Origin: Variovorax beijingensis | GTDB lineage: Bacteria; Pseudomonadota; Gammaproteobacteria; Burkholderiales; Burkholderiaceae_C | Direction of reading: 5' to 3' | DNA length: 64,000 bases | Assembly (NCBI RefSeq): GCF_007828835.1 | Contig: NZ_VIVL01000001.1 | Location: 682,001-746,000, forward strand | Part shown: positions 20,199-32,232 of the stretch, piece by piece | Position numbering within the stretch: position 1 is the stretch's first letter | How the letters are laid out: the number at the start of each line of letters is the position of its first letter | The notes under the pieces: generated by a model | Told to the model about the DNA's origin: nothing | Seen by the model: the letters and a program-made list of their open reading frames with translations, nothing else | The model's database searches: none | Program-made: the position numbers and the translations under genes

Positions 20199-21074
20199 AT
20201 GGCAGCTGGTAAGGAAATCCGCGGCAAGATCAAATCGGTGGAAAACACCAAGAAGATCACCAAGGCCATGGAAATGGTCTCGGTTTCCAAGATGCGCAAG
20301 GCGCAAGAGCGCATGCGTGCCGCCCGCCCCTACAGCGAAAAGATCCGCAACATCGCGGCCAACCTGGGCAAGGCGAATCCCGAGTACACGCACGCGTTCA
20401 TGAAGAAGAACGAGGCCAAGGCCATCGGCTTCATCATCGTCACGAGCGACAAGGGCCTGTGCGGCGGCTTGAACACCAACCTGCTGCGCGCCGTGACGGC
20501 CAAGCTGCGGGAAGCGCAGAGCGCGGGCATCGCGATCGAGTCGGTGGCCATCGGCAGCAAGGGCCTGGGCTTCCTGAACCGCATCGGTGCGCGCGTGGTG
20601 GCCCATGTCACCCACCTGGGCGACACGCCGCATCTCGACAAGCTCATCGGCCCGGTCAAGACGCTGCTCGACGCCTATGCGGAAGGCAAGCTGTCGGCCG
20701 TGTACCTGTGCTACACGAAGTTCATCAACACGATCAAGCAGGAGCCGCTCGTCGAGCAGCTGCTGCCGCTGGCCGCGGACTCGCTGCAGGTCGAGGCCGG
20801 CCAGCATTCGTGGGACTACATCTACGAGCCCGATGCGCAGAGCGTGATCGACGAGCTGCTGGTGCGTTATGTGGAGTCGCTGGTCTACCAGGCCGTGGCC
20901 GAGAACATGGCGTCCGAGCACTCCGCCCGGATGGTCGCAATGAAGGCGGCGACGGACAACGCCGGCAATGTGATCAACGAGCTCAAGCTGGTCTACAACA
21001 AGACCCGCCAGGCAGGCATCACCAAGGAGCTTTCGGAAATCGTGTCCGGCGCCGCTGCGGCTGCCGGTGTTTGA
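20199..21074 (+). CDS. atpG: ATP synthase F1 subunit gamma
   Basis: A 291-aa central-shaft subunit. The N-terminal helix ([24 protein letters not shown]) and C-terminal helix ([31 protein letters not shown]) form the rotor coiled coil. [11 protein letters not shown] lies between them. It ends 87 bases before an inserted lipoprotein gene rather than directly before atpD. Confidence 0.97.
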   Translation: MAAGKEIRGKIKSVENTKKITKAMEMVSVSKMRKAQERMRAARPYSEKIRNIAANLGKANPEYTHAFMKKNEAKAIGFIIVTSDKGLCGGLNTNLLRAVTAKLREAQSAGIAIESVAIGSKGLGFLNRIGARVVAHVTHLGDTPHLDKLIGPVKTLLDAYAEGKLSAVYLCYTKFINTIKQEPLVEQLLPLAADSLQVEAGQHSWDYIYEPDAQSVIDELLVRYVESLVYQAVAENMASEHSARMVAMKAATDNAGNVINELKLVYNKTRQAGITKELSEIVSGAAAAAGV

Positions 21075-21161
21075 TTGCGGCAATGGACCGGGCCACATTG
21101 CCATTCGCGCTTCGCACTGCGAACCGATAACCGAAGGCCTTTTTCTGGGGACTCTGCACAA

Positions 21162-21551
21162 ATGAAGAAACTTCTCGTTCTGGTGGCCATGGCCGCCGCC
21201 CTGACTGCCTGTTCCAAGAAGGAAGAGGCGCCTGCTGCACCGCCGGCACCTGCCGCTGCGCCGGCGCCCGCTCCCGCGGCGCCTGCCGCTCCGGCGGCAC
21301 CGGCCGCGCCCGCAGCCGCCGCTCCCACGGCATCGGCCGCGGACCTGCCGCAGGAGTGCAACGACTACCTGGCCAAGGCCCAGGCGTGCGTGTCGGCGCA
21401 AAGCGGCGCTGCCGCCGATGCGATGAAGGCGAGCGTCGAGCAGACCAAGGCGGCATGGGCTTCGATGGGCACCGACAAGGCCGCGCTGGGCCAGGCCTGC
21501 AAGGCTGCCAGCGATGCCTTCGCCGCGCAGGCCGCGGCCATGAAGTGCTGA
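21162..21551 (+). CDS. Small Pro/Ala-rich lipoprotein inserted between atpG and atpD
   Basis: A 129-aa protein. A lipoprotein signal (MKKLLVLVAMAAALTAC, lipid Cys17) is followed by a low-complexity Ala/Pro linker of about 45 residues. The helical C-terminal domain has three cysteines (LPQECNDYLAKAQACV and the terminal MKC, plus QACKAASDAF). The domain resembles the DUF5339-type cysteine-containing lipoproteins; function unknown. It is on the operon strand between two essential subunits, 87 bases after atpG and 127 before atpD. A small inverted repeat (TGCCGG-CCCGT-CCGGCA) follows. The ATG at 21162 fits the signal peptide; an upstream ATG at 21075 would hide it. Confidence 0.85.
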   Translation: MKKLLVLVAMAAALTACSKKEEAPAAPPAPAAAPAPAPAAPAAPAAPAAPAAAAPTASAADLPQECNDYLAKAQACVSAQSGAAADAMKASVEQTKAAWASMGTDKAALGQACKAASDAFAAQAAAMKC

Positions 21552-21660
21552 TCGGAAGTATCTGAAGAAACCAAGGGTGCCGGCCCGTCCGGCATTCTTG
21601 CAAAAGCGGCCCGCGATGGCACAAGGACGCTTCTGCAAGAACCTGTCGCAACATTATTGA

Positions 21661-23079
<1,419 letters not shown>

Positions 23080-23091
23080 AAAGGAATCACC

Positions 23092-23511
23092 ATGGCAGGC
23101 ACCATTCATGTGGACGTGGTCAGCGCGGAAGAGTCGATCTTCTCGGGCGAAGCCAAGTTCGTCGCGCTGCCCGGTGAAGCCGGTGAGCTCGGCATCTACC
23201 CGCGCCACACCCCGCTGATCACGCGCATCCGTCCGGGTGCGGTGCGCATCGAAACGGCCGACGGCGGCGAGGAATTCGTCTTCGTGGCCGGCGGCATTCT
23301 CGAAGTGCAGCCCAACGCCGTCACCGTGCTGTCCGACACCGCGATCCGCGGCAAGGACCTCGACGACGAGAAGGCCAACCTGGCCAAGGCCGCCGCCGAG
23401 GAAGCGCTCAAGAACGCCAAGAGCGACATCGACATCGCGATGGCGCAGTCGGAACTGGCCGTGATGGCTGCGCAGATCGCTGCGCTGCGCAAGTACCGCC
23501 AGAAGAAGTAA
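23092..23511 (+). CDS. atpC: ATP synthase F1 subunit epsilon
   Basis: A 139-aa subunit with an N-terminal beta sandwich ([33 protein letters not shown]) and a C-terminal two-helix hairpin (about 88-139) that can inhibit hydrolysis. It is the last gene of the operon, 12 bases after atpD, and is followed by a terminator. Confidence 0.97.
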   Translation: MAGTIHVDVVSAEESIFSGEAKFVALPGEAGELGIYPRHTPLITRIRPGAVRIETADGGEEFVFVAGGILEVQPNAVTVLSDTAIRGKDLDDEKANLAKAAAEEALKNAKSDIDIAMAQSELAVMAAQIAALRKYRQKK

Positions 23512-23540
23512 GCAGGAGCGCAGAAAAGCTCTTCACGAAA

Positions 23541-23564
23541 AAGCCGCCTCCGGGCGGCTTTTTT
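23541..23564 (+). terminator. Rho-independent terminator of the atp operon
   Basis: AAGCCGCC-TCCG-GGCGGCTT followed by TTTT and preceded by AAA, 29 bases after the atpC stop. It is a classic hairpin with a T-run and looks usable on both strands. Confidence 0.9.
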
Positions 23565-23715
23565 GCGTCCGGCGCTCCTGCAAAAGCCCAACTTTGGTTT
23601 GAACTTGGTCGAAGTTTGGCCTTGTCCGGCTGAAGCCGCGCCCCTAGTATTCGCCTTCGCCCCGGACTGCAGCGGCTGCAGCCGGCGGCCAAAAGAATAT
23701 CTGGAGACAAAGCGC

Positions 23716-24918
23716 GTGGCACCCTGGAGTGGCATCACTGCGGACGAGATGCGGTTGCTGGAGACCACCTTCTGGTCGGCCGGCGGCTCGCGCCATGCCA
23801 TGGCCGAACAGCTCGGCTTCTCCAAGAGCAAGGCCAATGCGCTGATCGCCGGCCTGGTCGAGCAAGGCCTGCTGGCCGAAGCGGGCCTGCAGCGCTCCTC
23901 GGGCGGGCGCCGCGCCGAGAACCTGCAGCTGCATGCCGGCCTCGGCGTGCTCGTGGGCATCGACATCGGCGCCACCAGTCTCGACGTTGCTGTGCTGCGC
24001 CCCGACCTCACGGTGCTCGCGCAGCACGACGAACCGGCCGATGTGCGCGAAGGCCCGGCCGTGGTGCTGGCGCGGGTGCGCGCGCTGATGCGGGAGCTGC
24101 TCGCGCGCTGCGGCCACGGCCCGAAGGAGGTGCTGGGCATCGGCATCGGCGTGCCAGGTCCGGTGAACTTCGAAATCGGCCAGCTCGTGAATCCGCCGCT
24201 GATGCCGGCCTGGGACAGCTTCTCGATCCGCGACTACCTGCGCGAGGACTACGCGGCGCCCGTCTTCGTCGACAACGACGTGAACCTGATGGCGCTCGGC
24301 GAGCTCTGGCGGCTGAAGCGCTCGCTCAACAACTTCCTCGTCATCAAGATCGGCACCGGCATCGGCTGCGGCATCGTCTGCCATGGCGAGGTCTATCGCG
24401 GCGCGGCCGGGTCGGCCGGCGACGTGGGCCACATCTGCGTCGACCAGGACGGCCCGCGCTGCCACTGCGGCAACGTCGGCTGCGTCGAGGCCATGGCCGC
24501 GGGCCCGGCCATCACGCGCATGGCCGTGCAGGCGGCCGAAGCCGGCGAAAGCGCCATGCTGGCCGAATGCCTGCGCCTGCACGGGCGCATCGATGCCGTC
24601 GACGTGGGGCAGGCGAGCCGCGCCGGCGATACGGCCGCGAACGGCATCATCCAGCGCGCGGGCAACCTGATCGGCCAGATGCTGGCGTCGGTGGTGAATT
24701 TCTTCAATCCCTCGCATGTGTTCATCGGCGGCGGCATCACGCGCATCGGGCCGCTGTTCCTGGCGGCCGTGCGGCAGAGCGTGTACCAGCGCTCGCTCGC
24801 GCTTTCGACGCGGCATCTCGAAATCCAGTACACGCCGCTGGGCGTGCAGGGCGGCCTGGTCGGCGCCGGCGTGCTCGCGATGCATGAAACACTCAAGGTC
24901 CGCGGAGTGGCGCCATGA
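23716..24918 (+). CDS. ROK-family transcriptional regulator
   Basis: A 400-aa sugar-responsive repressor. The N-terminal winged helix covers about 10-60 (HAMAEQLGFSKSKANALIAGLVEQGLL). The ROK kinase-like domain shows DIGATSLDVAVL, then GIGIGVPGPV and the zinc signature CHCGNVGCVEA. I chose GTG at 23716 with GGAGA 8 bases upstream; the open frame continues upstream into the atp terminator. It overlaps the ABC ATPase gene by 4 bases and probably represses this importer operon in the absence of its sugar. Confidence 0.88.
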   Translation: MAPWSGITADEMRLLETTFWSAGGSRHAMAEQLGFSKSKANALIAGLVEQGLLAEAGLQRSSGGRRAENLQLHAGLGVLVGIDIGATSLDVAVLRPDLTVLAQHDEPADVREGPAVVLARVRALMRELLARCGHGPKEVLGIGIGVPGPVNFEIGQLVNPPLMPAWDSFSIRDYLREDYAAPVFVDNDVNLMALGELWRLKRSLNNFLVIKIGTGIGCGIVCHGEVYRGAAGSAGDVGHICVDQDGPRCHCGNVGCVEAMAAGPAITRMAVQAAEAGESAMLAECLRLHGRIDAVDVGQASRAGDTAANGIIQRAGNLIGQMLASVVNFFNPSHVFIGGGITRIGPLFLAAVRQSVYQRSLALSTRHLEIQYTPLGVQGGLVGAGVLAMHETLKVRGVAP

Positions 24919-26453
24919 CGGCAGCAGAAAAAACCAAGGGAAGCGTCGCGGTCGAATTCGACGGCGTAGTGAAGGCCTTCGGTCCGGTGCAGGTGCTGCA
25001 CGGCGTGAGCTTCTCGCTCGCGCCCGGACGCGTGTACGGCCTGCTCGGCGAGAACGGCGCGGGCAAGTCCACGCTGATGAAGATCCTGTCGGGCTACGAG
25101 CCGCTCACCGGCGGCACGCTGCGCATCAACGGCCAGCCGCAGCAGTTCGCGAGTTCGCGCGAGGCCGAGGCGCTGGGCATCGTGCTGATCCACCAGGAGT
25201 TCAATCTCGCCGAAGACCTGAGCGTGGCGCAGAACATCTTCCTCGGCCACGAGAAGAAGAAAGGCTGGCTGCTCGACGATGCAGCGATGGAGCGCGACGC
25301 TGCCGCCGCACTCGCCGCCGTCGGCCTGAACATCGATCCGCGCACCAAGGTGCGCAGGCTCATCGTGGCCGAGAAGCAGCTCGTCGAAATTGCGAAGGCC
25401 ATTGCACGCCGAGCACGCCTGCTGGTCATGGATGAGCCGACGGCCACGCTCACGCCCGGCGAAACCGAGCGCCTCTTCAAGCTCATCGCCCAGCTGCGCG
25501 CCGACGGCGTGACCATCGTCTACATCTCGCACAAGCTCGACGAAGTGGAGCAGGTGACCGACGAGGTGATCGTGATGCGCGACGGCCGCTTCGTGGCGCG
25601 TGCGCCCACACCCGAGCTCACGCGCCACCAGATGGCCAACCTCATGGTGGGCCGCGAGCTGGCCGACCTGTACCCGCCGCGCGACGTGGTGGTGGCCGCC
25701 GACGCGCCCGCCATGCGCGTGCGCAACTTCAGCGTGCCCGGCTGGGCGCAGGATGTGAACTTCGAGGTGCGCCCCGGCGAGATCCTCGGCTTCGCGGGGC
25801 TGGTTGGCGCGGGCCGCACCGAGCTGTTCGAAGGCCTGCTGGGCCTCAGGCCCGCGGGCGGCGATGTCGAGATGCTCGGCAGGCCGGTGCCCCACCGCAA
25901 GGGCTGGCGCAATCCGCGCGAGGCCGCCAGGCATGGCCTCACCTACCTGAGCGAGGACCGCAAGGGCAAGGGCCTGCACGTGAACTTCGGCCTGCGCGAG
26001 AACCTCACGCTGATGGCGCTCGAACGTTACGCGAAGCCATGGCTCCAGCCCGAGGCCGAACGCGGCGCGCTGGCCGAGGCCGTGAAGGACTACGGCATCC
26101 GCACCGGTTCGCTCGAGGTGCGCGCATCGTCGCTCTCGGGCGGCAACCAGCAGAAGCTCGCGCTCGCCAAGGTGCTGCAGCCCAGACCGAAGGTGGTGGT
26201 GCTCGACGAGCCCACGCGCGGCGTCGACATCGGTGCCAAGCGCGACATCTATTTCCTGATCCAGCGACTCGCCCGCGAAGGGCTCGCGGTGATCGTCGTC
26301 TCGTCGGAGCTGATGGAACTCATCGGCCTGTGCCACCGCGTCGCGGTGATGCGCGCGGGCCGCCTGGTTGCCACGCTCAACGCCGACCACTTGACTGAAG
26401 AGGAGCTCATCGCTCATGCCACCGGAACCGCAGACCTCCATGCCGCAGCCTGA
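24915..26453 (+). CDS. Sugar ABC importer, double ATPase subunit (RbsA/XylG type)
   Basis: A 512-aa protein with two ATPase domains. The first has Walker [19 protein letters not shown] in the Q-loop and [12 protein letters not shown]. The second has a degenerate P-loop ([14 protein letters not shown]) and an intact signature ([15 protein letters not shown]) with [13 protein letters not shown]. This is the carbohydrate-uptake-2 arrangement. It is coupled by overlap to the regulator before it and the permease after it. The sugar is not readable from sequence. Confidence 0.95.
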   Translation: MTAAEKTKGSVAVEFDGVVKAFGPVQVLHGVSFSLAPGRVYGLLGENGAGKSTLMKILSGYEPLTGGTLRINGQPQQFASSREAEALGIVLIHQEFNLAEDLSVAQNIFLGHEKKKGWLLDDAAMERDAAAALAAVGLNIDPRTKVRRLIVAEKQLVEIAKAIARRARLLVMDEPTATLTPGETERLFKLIAQLRADGVTIVYISHKLDEVEQVTDEVIVMRDGRFVARAPTPELTRHQMANLMVGRELADLYPPRDVVVAADAPAMRVRNFSVPGWAQDVNFEVRPGEILGFAGLVGAGRTELFEGLLGLRPAGGDVEMLGRPVPHRKGWRNPREAARHGLTYLSEDRKGKGLHVNFGLRENLTLMALERYAKPWLQPEAERGALAEAVKDYGIRTGSLEVRASSLSGGNQQKLALAKVLQPRPKVVVLDEPTRGVDIGAKRDIYFLIQRLAREGLAVIVVSSELMELIGLCHRVAVMRAGRLVATLNADHLTEEELIAHATGTADLHAAA

Positions 26454-27441
26454 AGCCGCGCAACACCGCAGCGGCGGCAGGCCGCGCTGGACCGAGCACC
26501 TGCACGGGCTCGGGCCGGTCATCGGCCTGGTGCTGCTGTGCATCGGCGGCACGCTGCTGAACAGCGACTTCGCCACCGTTGACAACGCCATGAACGTGCT
26601 CACGCGCACGGCCTTCATCGGCATCATCGCGGTGGGCATGTGCTTCGTGATCATCTCCGGCGGCATCGACCTGTCGGTGGGCTCCATGGCGGCGCTCATC
26701 GCGGGCAGCGTGATCATGTTCATCAACTGGGCCGGGCCAGCCTCGGGCTCGCCGCTCATGGCGGTGGTGATGGGCGCGGTGCTTGCGGTGGTGCTGGGTG
26801 CGCTGTTCGGCCTGGCGCACGGGCTGCTGATCACCAAGGGGCGCATCGAGCCCTTCATCGTCACGCTGGGCACGCTCGGCATCTTCCGCGCCTACCTCAC
26901 GTACTTTGCCGACGGCGGCGCGCTTACGCTCGACAACGAGCTGTCGGACCTCTATGCGCCGGTGTACTACGCAAGCCTCGCGGGCATCCCGGTGCCGGTG
27001 TGGGTGTTCGTGATCGTCGCGATCATCGGCGGCGTCATATTGAACCGCACGGCCTACGGGCGCTACGTGCAGGCCATAGGTTCCAACGAGCAGGTCGCGC
27101 GCTATGCGGCGGTGGACGTGGACCGCGTGAAGATCCTCACCTACGTGCTGCTCGGCGTGTGCGTGGGCATTGCCACGCTGCTCTACGTGCCGCGCCTCGG
27201 ATCGGCCTCGCCGACCACGGGCCTCCTGTGGGAGCTCGAGGCGATTGCCGCGGTGATCGTCGGCGGCACCGCGCTCAAGGGCGGTGCGGGCAGCATCACC
27301 GGCACGGTGATCGGCGCCATCCTGCTCTCGGTCATCAGCAACATCCTGAACCTCACCAGCATCATCAGCGTGTACCTCAACGCCGCGGTGCAGGGCTTCG
27401 TGATCATCATCGTCGCGTTCCTCCAACGCGGCCGGCGCTAG
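26416..27441 (+). CDS. Sugar ABC importer permease (RbsC type)
   Basis: A 341-aa membrane protein with about ten helices, of the RbsC/XylH family ([48 protein letters not shown]). It overlaps the ATPase gene by 38 bases. ATG at 26416 has GAGGAG 11 bases upstream; ATG at 26440 is the alternative. It works as the membrane pore with the ATPase and binding protein. Confidence 0.94.
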   Translation: MPPEPQTSMPQPEAAQHRSGGRPRWTEHLHGLGPVIGLVLLCIGGTLLNSDFATVDNAMNVLTRTAFIGIIAVGMCFVIISGGIDLSVGSMAALIAGSVIMFINWAGPASGSPLMAVVMGAVLAVVLGALFGLAHGLLITKGRIEPFIVTLGTLGIFRAYLTYFADGGALTLDNELSDLYAPVYYASLAGIPVPVWVFVIVAIIGGVILNRTAYGRYVQAIGSNEQVARYAAVDVDRVKILTYVLLGVCVGIATLLYVPRLGSASPTTGLLWELEAIAAVIVGGTALKGGAGSITGTVIGAILLSVISNILNLTSIISVYLNAAVQGFVIIIVAFLQRGRR

Positions 27442-27488
27442 TTCTTTCCCGTTCGTTCCGTTCCATCCACCAAGAGGAGACATCCAGC

Positions 27489-28451
27489 ATGACAAGCTTC
27501 ACACGTCGCATCGCACTCACGGCCGTGGCGGCCGCAGCGCTCGCGAGCCTGCCCGCATTCGCTGCCGAGAAGGTGAACCTCGGCGTTTCGATTCCAGCGG
27601 CCACGCACAGCTTCATGGGTGGCATCAACTACTGGGCCAACCAGGCGAAGAAGGATCTGGAGAAGGAACACAAGGACCTGAAGATCACGATCAAGACCGC
27701 GGCCAACGCGCCCGAGCAGGCGAACCAGCTGCAGGACCTGTCGACCGTCACCAAGATCAATGCGCTGGTGGTGTTCCCGTTCGAATCGGCCGCGCTCACC
27801 AAGCCGGTGGCGCAGGTCAAGGCCAAGGGCGCCTACGTGACCGTGGTCGACCGCGGCCTCACCGACACCAGCGCGCAGGATGCCTACGTGGCCGGCGACA
27901 ACACTGCCTTCGGCCGCATCCCGGCCGAGTACATCGCCAAGCAGCTCGGCGGCAAGGGCAACGTGGTTGCGCTGCGCGGCATTGCCACCACGCTGGACAA
28001 CGAGCGTATGGACGCCTTCAACGCGGTGCTCAAGAACCATCCCGACATCAAGCTGCTCGACGCCAAGTACGCCAACTGGAACCGCGACGATGCCTTCAAG
28101 GTCACGCAGGACTATCTCACGCGCTTCAAGAACATCGACGCCATCTGGGCCGCCGACGACGACATGGCCGTGGGCGTGCTCAAGGCCATCGAACAGGCCA
28201 AGCGCGACGACATCAAGATCGTCTTCGGCGGCGCGGGTGCCAAGGGCATGGTCAAGACCATCATGGACGGCAAGGACAAGCGCATCGGCGCCGACGTGAG
28301 CTACTCGCCCAAGTTCATCTACGACGCGATCAAGCTCACGGCCGAGGCGCGGCTGAAGGGCGAGAAGCTGCCCGCGACCACGATCATTCCCTCGGTGCTG
28401 ATCACCAAGGAAAACGCGAAAGATTTCTACCACCCCAATTCGCCGTTCTGA
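27489..28451 (+). CDS. Sugar ABC importer, periplasmic binding protein
   Basis: A 320-aa periplasmic type-1 binding protein. The signal peptide covers about 1-24 ([10 protein letters not shown] cleavage). The mature protein has the ribose-binding-like pattern [52 protein letters not shown] and [25 protein letters not shown] lies before the ATG at 27489. Strong hairpins follow its stop, consistent with higher expression than downstream genes. Confidence 0.94.
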   Translation: MTSFTRRIALTAVAAAALASLPAFAAEKVNLGVSIPAATHSFMGGINYWANQAKKDLEKEHKDLKITIKTAANAPEQANQLQDLSTVTKINALVVFPFESAALTKPVAQVKAKGAYVTVVDRGLTDTSAQDAYVAGDNTAFGRIPAEYIAKQLGGKGNVVALRGIATTLDNERMDAFNAVLKNHPDIKLLDAKYANWNRDDAFKVTQDYLTRFKNIDAIWAADDDMAVGVLKAIEQAKRDDIKIVFGGAGAKGMVKTIMDGKDKRIGADVSYSPKFIYDAIKLTAEARLKGEKLPATTIIPSVLITKENAKDFYHPNSPF

Positions 28452-28458
28452 ATGCCAT

Positions 28459-28504
28459 CGGCCGTCCGGCCGATCGCTTCACTCCCTCTCCCAGAGGGAG
28501 AGGG
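28459..28504 (+). terminator. Two hairpins between binding protein and dehydrogenase genes
   Basis: CGGCCG-TC-CGGCCG (28459-28472) is followed by a 9-bp stem with a 3-nt loop (CCCTCTCCC-AGA-GGGAGAGGG, 28484-28504). There is no T-run, so this is more likely an mRNA-stabilising or partial-attenuation structure after the binding protein gene than a full stop. The second hairpin resembles one arm of the 100-bp repeats seen elsewhere here. Confidence 0.4.
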
Positions 28505-28528
28505 GACAGTTTCCAGGAACGCTTCGAC

Positions 28529-29692
28529 ATGACCGATACACCTCCCCGCAAGCTGCGCTGCGCCATGGTCGGCGGCGGCCGCGACGCCTTCATCGGCGCC
28601 GTGCACCGCAACGCCATGGCGCTCGACGGGCAGATCGAGCTCGTGGCCGGCGCGCTGTCGTCGAGTCCGGACAAGGCGCGCGCCTCGGGGCGCGACCTGC
28701 ACCTGGCCGACGGCCGCAACCACGGCGACTGGCAGTCGCTGCTGGCCGACGAGCTGAAGCGCCCGCCCGAGGAACGCGTCGACTTCGTCTCCATCGTCAC
28801 GCCCAACCACGTGCACTTTCCGGTCGCGCAGGCCTTCGTCGAAGCCGGCTTCCACGTGGTGTGCGACAAGCCGCTGGTGCACACGCGCGCGCAGGCCGAT
28901 GCGCTGGTTGCGGCCGTGAAGAAGCAGGGCACGCTGTTCGGCGTGACCTACAACTACACCGGCTACCCGATGGTGCGGCAGGCGCGCGAGATGGTCCGCT
29001 CGGGCCGACTCGGCGAACTGCGCAAGGTGGTGGTCGAATACAACCAGGGCTGGCTCGCGAGCCAGCTCGAAGGCGCCGGCAACAAGCAGGCCGGCTGGCG
29101 CACCGATCCCGCGAGGAGCGGCGCGGCCGGCGCCATCGGCGATATCGGCTCGCACGCCGAGAACCTGGTCGCGAGCGTCACCGGCCTGGAGATCGAGAGC
29201 CTGTGCGCCGACCTGAGCGCGCTGGTGCCGGGCCGCATGCTCGACGACGACGGCAGCCTGCTGCTGCGCTTCAAGGGCGGCGCGCGCGGCGTGCTGATTG
29301 CCTCGCAGATCAACACCGGCCTGGAGAACGACCTGCGGCTGCGCGTCTCGGGCACGCTCGGCACGCTCGAGTGGCGGCAGGAGCAGCCGAGCCAGCTGGT
29401 GCACCTGCCGCACGACGGGCCGAAGCAGATCCTCACGCGCGGCTCGCCATGGCTGTGCGAGGCCGCGCAGCGCGCCAGCCGCCTGCCGGCCGGCCATCCC
29501 GAAGGCTTCATCGAGGCCTTTGCCAACATCTATGCCGGCGTCGTGGCGGACATCCGCGCACGGCATGCGGGCCAGCCGGCCGATGCCATCGCGGCCGACT
29601 ATCCACGCGTGGAAGACGGCGCACGCGGCGTGCGCTTCATCGAGCGCACGGTGGCCTCGGCCCAAAGCGAATCAAAATGGACGCCCTGGTAG
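28529..29692 (+). CDS. Gfo/Idh/MocA-family oxidoreductase
   Basis: A 387-aa NAD(P)-dependent dehydrogenase. The Rossmann start is [33 protein letters not shown] is followed by the catalytic lysine motif CDKPLVHT. The C-terminal domain has [13 protein letters not shown]. Such enzymes oxidise sugars or polyols such as inositol. It sits behind the sugar importer and shares its direction, so it probably acts on the imported sugar. No sugar kinase or isomerase gene is adjacent. Confidence 0.92.
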   Translation: MTDTPPRKLRCAMVGGGRDAFIGAVHRNAMALDGQIELVAGALSSSPDKARASGRDLHLADGRNHGDWQSLLADELKRPPEERVDFVSIVTPNHVHFPVAQAFVEAGFHVVCDKPLVHTRAQADALVAAVKKQGTLFGVTYNYTGYPMVRQAREMVRSGRLGELRKVVVEYNQGWLASQLEGAGNKQAGWRTDPARSGAAGAIGDIGSHAENLVASVTGLEIESLCADLSALVPGRMLDDDGSLLLRFKGGARGVLIASQINTGLENDLRLRVSGTLGTLEWRQEQPSQLVHLPHDGPKQILTRGSPWLCEAAQRASRLPAGHPEGFIEAFANIYAGVVADIRARHAGQPADAIAADYPRVEDGARGVRFIERTVASAQSESKWTPW

Positions 29693-29741
29693 GGCCGCGG
29701 GCTCGCTTGCGCGAGTTCCAGGCGCACCGCATCGGGCGTTC

Positions 29742-30449
29742 ATGACACCTTCTTCTTTCGAGAATCCGCCGCCTTCGAACCCGCAGCCCTGGCTTCGCGC
29801 CCTGGGCCGGCGGTGCCGCGCGCTCTGGCCGCTGAAGCTGGTCGGCAACACGGTCGCGACCGCGGGGTTCTTTCCGCTGTATTTCTGGATCATGAAGAAC
29901 GCCGACCAGCCCTGGACGCTGCCGCTCACCGCGTTCGACCGGCTGATCGCCTTCTGGCCGGCGCTGCTGCCGGTCTATCTTTCGCTGTGGCTCTACATCG
30001 CGCTGCCGGTGTTCCTTGCCAAGGACAGGCGGGAGCTCTGGAGCTTTGCGCTGGGCTGCGCCTTCATGACCGGCATCGCGCTCGTGGTGTTCTGGTTCGT
30101 GCCCACGGCCATCCCGAACTTCAGCATCGACAGCAGCCCGGGCACCTCGCTGCATTTGCTGAAAACCGTCGATGCGGCCGGCAATGCGTTTCCGTCGCTG
30201 CATGTGTCGTTCTCCGTGTTTGCGTGCGTAGTGCTCGCGCGGCAGTTGCGCGAGGTGGCGGCGCCCGCGTGGGCTCGCGCGCTCAACATCGCGTGGGCCG
30301 TGGCCATCGTCTATTCGACGATGGCGGTGCGCCAGCACGTGCTGGTCGACGTGCTCGGCGGGCTGGCGCTGGGCATCGGCTTCGGGCTGGCCTCGCGTCC
30401 CCGCAAGGCCGTGGCGGCGGCAGCCGCCGTGCAGGCACGGCCGGCGTAG
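29742..30449 (+). CDS. PAP2-family membrane phosphatase
   Basis: A 235-aa inner-membrane protein with about six helices. The phosphatase motifs are FPSLHVSF and STMAVRQHVLVDVLGG, the Ser-x-x-x-Arg-x(5)-His-x-x-x-Asp pattern of lipid phosphatases. The first motif (KxxxxxxRP) is not clear, so activity should be treated with some caution. It starts 49 bases after the dehydrogenase gene. Lipid phosphate or polyprenyl phosphate are the usual substrates of the family. Confidence 0.82.
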   Translation: MTPSSFENPPPSNPQPWLRALGRRCRALWPLKLVGNTVATAGFFPLYFWIMKNADQPWTLPLTAFDRLIAFWPALLPVYLSLWLYIALPVFLAKDRRELWSFALGCAFMTGIALVVFWFVPTAIPNFSIDSSPGTSLHLLKTVDAAGNAFPSLHVSFSVFACVVLARQLREVAAPAWARALNIAWAVAIVYSTMAVRQHVLVDVLGGLALGIGFGLASRPRKAVAAAAAVQARPA

Positions 30450-30529
30450 GCCGATTGCACTATTCCAGCCGCGCGCCGCGCGCGGTAGAACCCGGGCATC
30501 CTTTTCTTCGAACCGACGCGGAGTCCGCC

Positions 30530-31057
30530 ATGAAGATTCGTCCATCCGCCATTGCCCTTTTCATGCTGGCTTGCAGCACGGCCTTGCCCGCGCTGGCCAT
30601 CGACTATCCCGCGCGCAAGCCCGGCCTCTGGGAGATGAAGATGGGGGACAGCGCCGGTGGCGCCAGCAGCGCGCCGGCGCAAACCGTGCAGCAATGCATC
30701 GACGCCGCCACCGACCAGGCGCTGCGCGACATGGGGCAGGGCATGGGCAAGGACGCCTGCTCGAAGCAGGAGATGCGCAGGGAAGGCAGCACGCTGGTGA
30801 TCGATTCCGTGTGCAAGATGGGCACGACCACCGCCACCAGCCACGCGGTGGTCACGGGCGACTTCGGTTCCAGCTACCGGATGGAAAGCAGCTCGACCTA
30901 CAAGCCGCCGATGATGGGCAAATCCGGCGCGAGCTTCGTCATGGAGGCGAAGTGGGTCGGCCCGTGCAAGGCCGGGCAGAAGCCCGGCGACATGATCATG
31001 GGGAACGGCATGAAGATGAACGTCGTCGACATGATGAAGGGCCAGCCGAAGAAATAG
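30530..31057 (+). CDS. DUF3617 family exported protein
   Basis: A 175-aa protein with a signal peptide (about 1-23, ALPALA). The DUF3617 pattern follows: KPGLWEMKM near the mature start, QQCIDAATDQ, CSKQEMRREGSTLVIDSVCKMG with conserved cysteines, and a GDFGSSYRMESSSTY strand. Function is unknown. The stop at 31057 abuts the convergent stop of the next gene with no spacer (TAGCTA). Confidence 0.85.
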   Translation: MKIRPSAIALFMLACSTALPALAIDYPARKPGLWEMKMGDSAGGASSAPAQTVQQCIDAATDQALRDMGQGMGKDACSKQEMRREGSTLVIDSVCKMGTTTATSHAVVTGDFGSSYRMESSSTYKPPMMGKSGASFVMEAKWVGPCKAGQKPGDMIMGNGMKMNVVDMMKGQPKK

Positions 31058-31447
31058 CTAGCCCATCAGGCTCACGTGCGCCGACACCACGCGCCAGCCC
31101 TCCGGCAGGCGCGCCCAGGTCTGGCTCTGGCGGCCCGTGCGGTCGCTGCCCGCGCGCCTGAACTCGACGTTCGCGACCGCAAAGTCCTGCCCGAAGGTGG
31201 TGATGGCCTTGGCGGTGATCTCGCGCTCGAGGTTGACCGCAGGCCGGCCCTGGCGGAACGCGCGTATCGCGTCATAGCCGTAGAGGTTCTCGCCGGCGCC
31301 GTAGCGCAGCGTGTGCGGCGAATCCCAGAAGAGCCTGTCGAGCACCGGCACGTCGTTGGTGACGAGCGCGCGTTCGTACTCGGCGAACGCGGCCTCGACT
31401 TCGGCGAGCACGGCGGGCAGGTTGATGTCGGTCATGGAAACGGTCAT
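31058..31447 (-). CDS. AtzH/HpxZ-like SnoaL-fold small protein (DUF3225)
   Basis: A 129-aa protein with the DUF3225 pattern: [39 protein letters not shown], and a C-terminal [20 protein letters not shown]. Relatives include AtzH, which works with AtzE in decarboxylating 1-carboxybiuret after cyanuric acid ring opening, and HpxZ of oxalurate catabolism. It is the last gene of the minus-strand operon that begins with a ring-opening amidohydrolase, so the family links agree. I chose the ATG at 31447 with GGAAAG upstream; 31435 is the alternative. Confidence 0.8.
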   Translation of the reverse strand: MTVSMTDINLPAVLAEVEAAFAEYERALVTNDVPVLDRLFWDSPHTLRYGAGENLYGYDAIRAFRQGRPAVNLEREITAKAITTFGQDFAVANVEFRRAGSDRTGRQSQTWARLPEGWRVVSAHVSLMG

Positions 31448-31455
31448 GGCTTGTC

Positions 31456-32232
31456 TTACTTTCCGCCCCAGTGGACGAAGCGCCGCTCCGCCACCAGGAA
31501 TACGAGGTTCATCACGTAGCCGAGCAGGCCCGCCGCGAAGATCGAGGCGTACATGTCGGGCATGTCGAAAATGGTCTGCGCGTTCATGATGCGCTGTCCG
31601 AGGCCATCGGTGGAGCCGATGAACATCTCGGCCACGATCACGATCACCAGTGCGATCGACACGCCCGAGCGCATGCCGACGAACACCTGCGGCATCGATT
31701 CGAGCAGGATCACGTCGGTCAGCACGCGCCAGCGCGGCGCGCCCATCACCTTGGCCGCGAGCTGGCGCTGCTTGCGCGCGCTCATCACGCCGTAGGCGAC
31801 GTTGAACAGGATGGCCAGCGCCGCGCCGAAGGCCGCGACCGCAATCTTGGTGGCCTCGCCGACGCCGAACAGCACCAGGAACAGCGGGAACATGGCCGAG
31901 GCCGGCGTCGAGCGGAAGAAGTCGATCGCGAACTCGATCGATTCGTAGATCTTCTCGTTCGACCCCAGCACGATGCCCAGCGGCACCGCGATCACGAGCG
32001 CAAGGCCGAAGGACGTGACGGTGCGCACGATGGTCTTGAAGAAGTCGCCCCACAGCGTGCCGTGCGCGAGGCCGTTCCAGAAGGCCGCGAGCGCCTCGAG
32101 CGGCGAGGGCAGCAGCACCGGGTCGACCGCGCGTGTCCCATGCACGAAGGCCCAGAGGCCGATCAGCGCGGCGATGCCGAACAGCGGCCGCAGGCGGGCG
32201 CCGAAGGCGTTGGCTCGATGGGCGAGGCTCAT
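31456..32232 (-). CDS. ABC importer permease (SsuC/TauC type)
   Basis: A 258-aa membrane protein with six helices and the BPD permease loop ([27 protein letters not shown]). It belongs to the nitrate/sulfonate/taurine-type permeases, which often carry pyrimidine precursors, urea-like compounds or aromatic acids. It overlaps the ATPase gene by 4 bases and lies 8 bases before the AtzH-like gene. Confidence 0.92.
   Translation of the reverse strand: MSLAHRANAFGARLRPLFGIAALIGLWAFVHGTRAVDPVLLPSPLEALAAFWNGLAHGTLWGDFFKTIVRTVTSFGLALVIAVPLGIVLGSNEKIYESIEFAIDFFRSTPASAMFPLFLVLFGVGEATKIAVAAFGAALAILFNVAYGVMSARKQRQLAAKVMGAPRWRVLTDVILLESMPQVFVGMRSGVSIALVIVIVAEMFIGSTDGLGQRIMNAQTIFDMPDMYASIFAAGLLGYVMNLVFLVAERRFVHWGGK

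Noticed and set aside
21582-21602. Hairpin TGCCGG-CCCGT-CCGGCA after the inserted lipoprotein gene as an operon terminator
   Set aside because: The stem is only 6 bp with a weak T content after it, and atpD must be expressed downstream. At most it is an attenuating structure.
24393-26882. 829-codon minus-strand frame across the ROK and sugar ATPase genes
   Set aside because: It covers the regulator zinc motif and ABC motifs in antisense and has no homologous features of its own.
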